The notes under the pieces were generated by a model. That model made no database searches and was not told the DNA's origin. It worked only from the letters and a program-made list of their open reading frames with translations. DNA of 41,474 nt, taken from contig JASHOA010000073.1 of the NCBI GenBank assembly GCA_030041375.1, forward strand, positions 1 through 41,474, written 5' to 3'. The DNA comes from Acetobacteraceae bacterium. GTDB lineage: Bacteria > Pseudomonadota > Alphaproteobacteria > Acetobacterales > Acetobacteraceae. Numbering within the stretch: position 1 is the first letter of the stretch; every line of letters begins with the position of its first letter. Position numbers and translations under genes: made by a program. This document shows, in pieces, positions 36,895 through 41,474 of the stretch.

Positions 36895-37899
36895 TTATTG
36901 ACCTATCCGGCCGGCACCGGCCTCCCTGCCCAGGGCGGCCAGCAGCGCGGCGAAGTCTGCCGGCGGCGGGGTCTTGAAGGCGAGCGGCCGGCCGCCCGTG
37001 GGGTGGGGAAAGGCTAGGGATGCCGCGTGCAGGGCCTGGCGGGGAAAGTCGAGGGCGGCCCGCCGCCCCGCCTCGGGCAGGCTGCGCGCGGCCGGCGGCA
37101 CGCGGCGGAGGTAGACCGGATCCCCGATCAGCGGATGGCCGGCATGTGCCAGATGCACGCGAATCTGGTGGGTCCGGCCGGTGCCAAGGCGGCACTCGAG
37201 AAGGGCGGCGGCCGCGGAGAAGCTCTCGATGACGCGATAGCGGGTGAGCGCCGGCTTGCCTCCCGTGCGCACGGCCATTCGCTTGCGTTCCCTGGGGTCG
37301 CGGCCGATCGGCCCCGAGATTTCTCCGGCGGCCGGGGCGGGCACCCCCCAGCAGAGCGCGAGGTAGGAGCGTTCGATGGTGCGGTTCCTGAACGCGGTCG
37401 CGATGGCCGCCTCCGAGGCTTCGGTCTTGGCGATCACCATCAGCCCCGAGGTGTCCTTGTCGAGGCGGTGCACGATCCCCGGGCGGAGCACGCCGCCGAT
37501 ACCGCGGAGTGACGCCCCCGCATGGGCGAGGAGGGCGTTGACGAGGGTGCCGTCCGGATTGCCGGGGGCCGGGTGCACGACGAGCCCGGCCGGCTTGTCG
37601 AGGACGATCAGTTCGGCGTCCTCATAGAGGATCGCAAGCGGCATCGCCTGTGGCGCCGGCAGGGCCGGAGTTGGTGGCGGCGCCTCCAGGGAGTAGCAGG
37701 CGGCGGCGCGCACCGCCTCGGCAGGGTCGGAGAGAACGGCTCCGTCCCGCTTGGCGTGTCCGGCGAGGATCAGCGCCTTGACGCGCGATCGGGAGAGGCT
37801 GCCGATTTCATCGGCGAGGAAGCGGTCGGCGCGCTGACCCGCCGCTTCGGGCGGGGCCAGGATGCGAAAGCAACGGGCAGCGGAGGAAGACTCGGACAT
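36895..37899 (-). CDS. rluD: Ribosomal large-subunit pseudouridine synthase (RluD-like)
   Basis: This enzyme makes pseudouridines in 23S rRNA (RluA/RluD family). The 334-residue protein has an N-terminal S4-like RNA-binding domain (about residues 18-70) and the catalytic block GIVHRLDKDTSGLMVIAK, with the catalytic Asp at residue 147. The late motif GRTHQIRVHLAHAGHPLIGDPVY is intact. RluD-type specificity (bases of helix 69) is inferred from the S4 domain and gene context, not proven. Its ATG at 37899 overlaps the start codon of the opposite-strand gene at 37898. Confidence 0.9.
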   Translation of the reverse strand: MSESSSAARCFRILAPPEAAGQRADRFLADEIGSLSRSRVKALILAGHAKRDGAVLSDPAEAVRAAACYSLEAPPPTPALPAPQAMPLAILYEDAELIVLDKPAGLVVHPAPGNPDGTLVNALLAHAGASLRGIGGVLRPGIVHRLDKDTSGLMVIAKTEASEAAIATAFRNRTIERSYLALCWGVPAPAAGEISGPIGRDPRERKRMAVRTGGKPALTRYRVIESFSAAAALLECRLGTGRTHQIRVHLAHAGHPLIGDPVYLRRVPPAARSLPEAGRRAALDFPRQALHAASLAFPHPTGGRPLAFKTPPPADFAALLAALGREAGAGRIGQ

Positions 37900-38242
37900 G
37901 GGGAAAGAGGCCGGTCAACGGGTACCGGAGATCGGGCCGGGGATGCGGATTTTGAAGGTTGCCGTGGTGGTGATGGGCGTCCTGATCGTGGCCGGCACGA
38001 CGGCGCTCGTGGTGCTGATCGCCCGCGGCATGTCCACGCTTGGGACCCCCCATGCCGGCACGCCGCAAGCCACCACGCCGCAAGCGGCGCTCGATGAGCC
38101 GGCCGGCAGCCGGATCGTTGCGATGACGCGGGTTGCGAACGGGCTCGCCCTGGCGTTGCAGGGCGGTGGGGAGCCGGACCGTGTGGTGGTGATCGATCCC
38201 GCGAACGGGCGCGTGCTGCTGCGGATCGGCATTTCGCGCTGA
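37898..38242 (+). CDS. Small single-span membrane protein (DUF6476-like)
   Basis: A 114-residue protein with a short cytoplasmic leader, one membrane helix (ILKVAVVVMGVLIVAGTTALVVLI, about residues 17-40), a Thr/Pro/Ala linker, and a C-terminal domain ending VVVIDPANGRVLLRIGI. It resembles the small DUF6476-type proteins seen beside rluD in alphaproteobacteria; the function is unknown. ATG 37898 has GGAGGAAG about 9 bases upstream. A Met 12 residues earlier (37862) is less likely. Its start overlaps the opposite-strand rluD start. Confidence 0.8.
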   Translation: MGKEAGQRVPEIGPGMRILKVAVVVMGVLIVAGTTALVVLIARGMSTLGTPHAGTPQATTPQAALDEPAGSRIVAMTRVANGLALALQGGGEPDRVVVIDPANGRVLLRIGISR

Positions 38243-38293
38243 GCCGACCGCTGCTTGCGGCAGGGCAGGGGCTCCACTAGAAACGGAATGCTG

Positions 38294-38369
38294 GTCCCGT
38301 TCGTCTAGAGGCCCAGGACACCGCCCTCTCACGGCGGCAACGCGGGTTCGAATCCCGCACGGGACGCCA
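38294..38369 (+). tRNA. tRNA-Glu (anticodon CTC)
   Basis: The 7-bp acceptor stem GTCCCGT / ACGGGAC, a 5-bp anticodon stem CCGCC/GGCGG with loop CTCTCAC giving anticodon CTC, and the T-arm GCGGGTTCGAATCCCGC are all present. The terminal CCA is encoded (38367-38369). An AGAGTTTTT run follows. Everything to its right differs in character from the core genes. Confidence 0.95.
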
Positions 38370-38656
38370 AGAGTTTTTAACCTATCAGCGGCCATAGTTC
38401 ATCACTTAGTTCACGCCATACGGCAAATATACGGCATCGACGGTGCGGAATCGGCCCTGGCGGGGAGCTTTACAGAGCGGCGCCGGGCTGGCTGCCTAGC
38501 GCTTCACCTTGCGTTTTCCCTATTGCTCGCATGGCATTTTTTAGAGCCTCGCGAAAACGTGAAGTCAGCGAACCGCATTTCACTTGAGGCGGAGCGCCTT
38601 ATCTTTCAGCGTAGGCCAGACCCAATTTTGTCACAGCCTCGCACGGGAGATGACAG
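38370..38656. other. Region just downstream of tRNA-Glu, no gene supported
   Basis: About 290 bases, AT-richer than the core genes, with no convincing coding frame. Phrases such as ACGGCAAATATACGGC near 38420-38436 are reminiscent of integrase-proximal sequence, but no integrase can be recognised. I see no second copy of the tRNA 3' end within the window, so an attachment site is not demonstrated. Confidence 0.35.
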
Positions 38657-39007
38657 ATGGGTGTCCGGGACGGTAGCCCGGAGATCAAGGCGCCCGTTTC
38701 GCCGGCTGCTCTCCGAGCTGAGTGCAAGAAGGCGACTGACGCTGGCACCGAGGCAGCGGGTACGGACCAGGCCCAGTGGCACGCGGAATCTTTCTACGCG
38801 ATGCCCCTGGGGGTGGCTGGCGGTGTTTCCGGCGAACCGAATTGCCGGCCGGAAAACCCGGCGGATCAGTTGGCGGCCATCACGGCGCACGGGCTGCGGT
38901 TCCTAACGGCCGAGCAGCTCGGCAAAATTGTAGATCGCACTGCGTTTTCGCTTCGAGAGGTCAAGATGGTGATCGAAGCGGTGGCCGAAACACTGGGTGG
39001 TGGTTAG
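38657..39007 (+). CDS. Hypothetical protein (116 aa)
   Basis: I do not recognise this protein. It has no signal peptide or membrane helix. The C-terminal half is the more gene-like part (LAAITAHGLRFLTAEQLGKIVDRTAFSLREVKMVIEAVAETL), an amphipathic helical segment. ATG 38657 has a good GGGAGATGAC site. It faces the decayed antitoxin on the opposite strand. It could be an island gene or a remnant. Confidence 0.45.
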   Translation: MGVRDGSPEIKAPVSPAALRAECKKATDAGTEAAGTDQAQWHAESFYAMPLGVAGGVSGEPNCRPENPADQLAAITAHGLRFLTAEQLGKIVDRTAFSLREVKMVIEAVAETLGGG

Positions 39008-39052
39008 GCGGGTCGAACACCAGTTCGCGCGCTCGAATGCGCCGTGCGCGGT

Positions 39053-39292
39053 GCCCGGCGGGGGAGTGTCGATGACGGCAAGAGGCGGCCCGCTGCGGCG
39101 AGGCCGCACGAGCCCACCACGGAGAAGCCACGACAGACGATCGTCGCGGTCGCGTCCGTAACCTCCCGTCACGGCCTCCAGCCTCGCAACGGGGCGTCCC
39201 CGACCGACGATGAGGACGGGGGAACCGCTCTTGAGCCCATCGATCAGGGCACGGAGATTGTTCCTGGCCTCGGTGATGCTCGCCGTTTTCGT
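39053..39292 (-). pseudogene. Decayed Phd/YefM- or VapB-like antitoxin
   Basis: The frame reads TKTASITEARNNLRALIDGL, then SPVLIVGRGRPVARLEAVTG, DDRLSWLLRGGLVRPRRSGPP and VIDTPPP, which is the body of a type-II antitoxin of the Phd/YefM/VapB group. The codon where homologues begin is ACG (39292-39290), not a start codon, and the sequence after VIDTPPP is not antitoxin-like. No PIN-domain toxin follows. It is best read as a pseudogene. Confidence 0.65.
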
Positions 39293-39323
39293 CGATCTGA
39301 TCCGGTCTCTTCGAAAGAGTTCA

Positions 39324-39446
39324 TCAAGCTTGCATCTTGCCCACCCGATTGGGCAGGTCCAGTTCCACGCGGTCGTGCATGATCTTGGGCGTGATCCGGC
39401 CGCGCTCGCCGCGGTCGAGGCGGACCAGACTTTCGGCTCGCCGGGC
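39324..39446 (-). other. Short coding-like tail of unknown gene (remnant)
   Basis: The minus-strand frame gives about 40 coherent residues (ARRAESLVRLDRGERGRITP followed by KIMHDRVELDLPNRVGKMQA) and a TGA. It looks like the end of a real protein but has no start or upstream body. It overlaps nothing else supported. The family is not recognised. Confidence 0.3.
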
Positions 39447-39482
39447 GAGAGGCGACGATCGCCGCGCGCCTCGGGATGCTCC

Positions 39483-40463
39483 CTATTGCGACCCGAACAG
39501 AGCCGCGCGACCGGCTCGGGAGGGGAAAACACAGCTCACGCTGTGCGCACACCCGGGAACGATGCTGAGGGTGTGCGCGCCATGGGCAAGGACGCTGTCG
39601 TCGTAGGCCGCGTAGCGCTCGCCCCGGTCGAGCCGGTATTTGCCTTGCAGTTCGGCGGCGCAGCCGGATTCCAGGAGATTAAAGGCGGTGCCGCGGCCGG
39701 TGCCCGTGTCAAGCGCGCCTTCGAGGTAATGGAGATCGGCGCTCGCATAGGCAGCGCGGGCGGCGGCAGCGCTACGGCCGAGCCAGGCGGGCAGGTTTTC
39801 GGTCCCGAATTTCCACTTGTTGTAGTACGGGCAGGCGGCAGCGCCTGGCATCGGGCGTGCGGGGTCAAAATAGAGGAACGTGCTCGGGTCGGCGACCACA
39901 TAACGCAGCAGCACTGAGCTCAGGGGAATAGCCGAGAAAGCCGCGTAGCGCTGGACGAATTGTCCGCCCGCAGAGAACCCGGCGATCGTCACGCTGCGCG
40001 CCGTCGGATAGGCATTGAGCAAGGTGCTGACCAAGGCGTCCATCGCAACGAAGCTCGTCATATGGCCGTTCAGCGCCGGCTTGCCCTCGGCCCAGGTATG
40101 GCAGTGCCAGAGCGCGTCGGCGGGTGCGGCTTGCGGGACGCCCTCAAAGCGGCACTGCGTTGCCTCGGGCTGCGGCACCTGGAAGAGTGGGGCGACGATC
40201 AGCGTATCGGTGCCGTGGCCGGCTTCCGTTGCCGCGCGCAGCGCCGCGCCATACGTGCGGGTGGCGTCGCGCGTGTAGCCGTGCACCGCGATCAGGATGC
40301 GCGTGATGCCGGCTTGACCTGGCGGAGCCGAAACGAAATAGGGCAGTGTCAGCCCGTCGCCGAGCGGCGCCGACGCAAGCGTGCGCGCCTCCGCCGGTCT
40401 CACCGCGGCCAAGCCGCCAACCAGCGCGAGAACTACGAGGGCCGCCGCAGCCACCGCTCTCAC
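39483..40463 (-). CDS. Exported alpha/beta hydrolase
   Basis: A 326-residue secreted hydrolase. The signal peptide is formed from GTG 40463 (MRAVAAAALVVLALVGGLAAV, cut near PAEA). The nucleophile elbow is GFSAGGQ in SVTIAGFSAGGQFVQRYAAF, and a His-containing C-terminus (DDSVLAHGAHTLSIVPGCAHSV) could supply the catalytic His. Several Cys pairs fit a periplasmic protein. The substrate is unknown; PHB-depolymerase-like or esterase activity is possible. The start GTG 40463 is chosen over ATG 40610 because AGGAG lies about 8 bases before it and the signal peptide begins there. Confidence 0.78.
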   Translation of the reverse strand: MRAVAAAALVVLALVGGLAAVRPAEARTLASAPLGDGLTLPYFVSAPPGQAGITRILIAVHGYTRDATRTYGAALRAATEAGHGTDTLIVAPLFQVPQPEATQCRFEGVPQAAPADALWHCHTWAEGKPALNGHMTSFVAMDALVSTLLNAYPTARSVTIAGFSAGGQFVQRYAAFSAIPLSSVLLRYVVADPSTFLYFDPARPMPGAAACPYYNKWKFGTENLPAWLGRSAAAARAAYASADLHYLEGALDTGTGRGTAFNLLESGCAAELQGKYRLDRGERYAAYDDSVLAHGAHTLSIVPGCAHSVSCVFPSRAGRAALFGSQ

Positions 40464-40660
40464 GCCGCGAACTCCTGCTCCGGGACCATGCTTTCCGATG
40501 TGGATGGCTTGCTCGGCACTGGCCGAGGATAACGCCAAGCGGTGCGGACCGCTATCCAGACCCGGACCCGTGGCGGCAGCCAACCGAAACAGCTTGGCGA
40601 AAAGAGCCATTTTGCCCTTAATGGCGCAATCGATCGCCACGGGACTCGGCCGTGAAAACC

Positions 40661-40841
40661 ATGTCGGCGCGAGGCGAAGAACGCCTTCGGGCTGATGATC
40701 GACACGGCGCGTGCAGAGCCGGTGCTTATTGAAAAGCACGAGCGTGGCGTCGTGGTGGTCGTCGCGTTGGAAGAATATGAGCGGCTGATCGGTAAGCCTG
40801 CGTCGGATTGGCGGATGGCGCAGAACGAGAAGAAGAGTTGA
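40661..40841 (+). pseudogene. Frameshifted Phd/YefM-family antitoxin
   Basis: The sequence begins ATGTCGGCGCGAGGCGAAG and then, in another frame, reads EAKNAFGLMIDTARAEPVLI, EKHERGVVVVVALEEYERLIG to a TGA at 40839-40841. This is a YefM/Phd antitoxin. Homologues read MSAREAKNAF, so two bases appear to be missing near 40669-40672. The reading frame is broken, and no toxin gene follows. Confidence 0.7.
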
Positions 40842-40976
40842 ATGCACATCCTGAGTTGGTTCACCCGGTACGATAACATCCGCGCAGCAAAGCGTGTGCT
40901 GTACCGGTCGCTTGAGGCAGCGCCCGCGTTCTCGGCGGGCGATCCGGCGACGGGAAACATGCGGGGTAGGGAATGA
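40842..40976 (+). CDS. Small ORF (44 aa) coupled to the restriction gene
   Basis: It starts with ATG immediately after the antitoxin stop and runs MHILSWFTRYDNIRAAKRVL to a TGA that overlaps the next ATG (ATGA). It is Arg/Ala-rich. It has no recognised family. It may be a real leader peptide or just an open stretch. Confidence 0.3.
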   Translation: MHILSWFTRYDNIRAAKRVLYRSLEAAPAFSAGDPATGNMRGRE

Positions 40977-41293
40977 ACATTTCTCTTCTGGAGATCTTCG
41001 CCGACGCTCTGAACGCTAAGTTCTCGCTTCCTGGCTCCGCCTCCCCGGAAGATCAATTGAAGCCAAGCGTAGCCGGTCTTCTGAAATCTGCTGGCACTGC
41101 TTATGGGCTGGCGGTCGACACTCGCACGGAGACGCATCTTTCCGACCACAAGGTGCGACCCGATATTGCAGTCTATGTCGGCGGACTAATCTGCGGCTAT
41201 ATCGAACTAAAGGCCCCGGGCCTTGGGGCTGACGCGCCGAAGCTGAAAGGGGAGCATAACAAGGAGCAGTGGGAGAAACTAAGGCTCCGTTGA
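40973..41293 (+). pseudogene. Type ISP restriction-modification enzyme, N-terminal fragment cut by an IS
   Basis: Residues 1-103 fit the start of a type ISP (LlaBIII-like) single-polypeptide restriction-modification enzyme. Key stretches are PEDQLKPSVAGLLKSAGTAYG, DTRTETHLSDHKVRPDIAVYVG and GYIELKAPGLGADAPKLKGEHNKEQWEKL. These belong to a PD-(D/E)xK-like nuclease domain, with RPDIAV and IELKAP as the catalytic core. The frame then runs four residues into an IS end and stops at 41293. The rest of the roughly 1,500-residue enzyme is absent from the window. The segment is AT-richer than the core. Confidence 0.75.
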
Positions 41294-41474
41294 TAAATAA
41301 TTGCTGCGTTATGTGGGTCTTGGTGCGATTGTGTAGTTCCACTCTCCATGGAACTCGTGCGGCGTGAGATTGAGCGCCGCCATCTCGGCGTCGGAGACCT
41401 TGACCCCTGCGGGATAGGCATTGGGATCGATCGTGCACTTGATGTTCAGACCGGTACGCGTCGTGGTGCTGGCG
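41283..41474 (-). mobile_element. ISAzo13-like insertion sequence, right end (continues off window)
   Basis: From about 41283 (GGCTCCGTTGATAAATAATTG) the sequence is IS-like, with that string as the probable terminal repeat. The insertion interrupts the type ISP gene at the codon after EQWEKL. The far end is outside the window. Confidence 0.7.
41309..41474 (-). CDS. ISAzo13-family-like transposase, C-terminal part (partial)
   Basis: The minus-strand frame from the right edge reads ASTTTRTGLNIKCTIDPNAY, PAGVKVSDAEMAALNLTPHE and FHGEWNYTIAPRPT, then TAA at 41311-41309. The 'G.KVSDAEMAALN...WNYTI' ending is typical of ISAzo13-family transposases. Only 54 residues are in view. Confidence 0.75.
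   Translation of the reverse strand, partial: ASTTTRTGLNIKCTIDPNAYPAGVKVSDAEMAALNLTPHEFHGEWNYTIAPRPT

Noticed and set aside
37808-38395. Minus-strand frame over tRNA-Glu
   Set aside because: This is a well-known kind of spurious frame formed by translating a tRNA gene; nothing protein-like outside it.
38410-38450. Attachment site or integrase remnant beside tRNA-Glu
   Set aside because: No direct repeat of the tRNA 3' end and no integrase residues could be recognised in the window.
1-41474. CRISPR array or rRNA operon
   Set aside because: No regularly spaced repeats of CRISPR length and no rRNA-like sequence were seen.

Overview
This is a GC-rich chromosomal segment from an alphaproteobacterium. 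The core order rpoZ-rsh-acpS-lepB-rnc-era-recO-parC on the minus strand, the paired rnhA/thrB, hisZ/purA and rluD/rpoH, a tandem glycine riboswitch before gcvH, and the protein sequences together suggest Rhodospirillales, most likely Acetobacteraceae. The family-level call is inference from recalled gene order and sequence style, not from a search.

Layout. 1-207 is the 3' end of an IS5-type insertion sequence with its own terminator. 484-2260 is a small AT-richer accessory patch holding an unrecognised 157-aa protein and a convergent amidoligase-like enzyme. 2645-12058 is a minus-strand housekeeping block: folK, rpoZ, rsh ((p)ppGpp synthetase/hydrolase), acpS, lepB, rnc, era, recO and parC, with many start/stop overlaps. 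12183-13983 is a plus-strand run: NYN-domain protein, family-5 uracil-DNA glycosylase, exported TPR protein. A secreted type-B carboxylesterase follows, then minus-strand thrB-rnhA. The riboswitch drives gcvH and perhaps an unusual SDR-family protein.

19119-30567 is metabolic and accessory: a regulator/beta-propeller pair, a second exported beta-propeller, an orphan sugar-type binding protein, DUF899 and DUF2182 proteins, and a complete minus-strand sugar-type ABC importer (binding protein, double ATPase, two permeases). 30734-38242 returns to core genes: hisZ-purA, a membrane-anchored pseudokinase with a small membrane protein, rpoH with a near-consensus promoter, rluD, and a small DUF6476-like membrane protein whose start codon overlaps that of rluD.

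tRNA-Glu(CTC) at 38294-38369 marks a clear change. From there to the right edge the sequence is fragmentary: an unknown small gene, two decayed Phd/YefM-like antitoxins, a secreted alpha/beta hydrolase, and the N-terminus of a type ISP restriction-modification enzyme cut by an ISAzo13-like element. This looks like a decaying defence/mobile island beside a tRNA gene.

The most intriguing unexplained signals are: a ~78-nt hairpin element present twice (7457-7534 and 14179-14257) with conserved flanks but a rewritten apical stem; a pseudokinase lacking all three catalytic signatures next to purA; an SDR with no catalytic tyrosine behind a glycine riboswitch and gcvH; and an isolated amidoligase beside an IS. 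I did not find a complete, convincing new multigene system.
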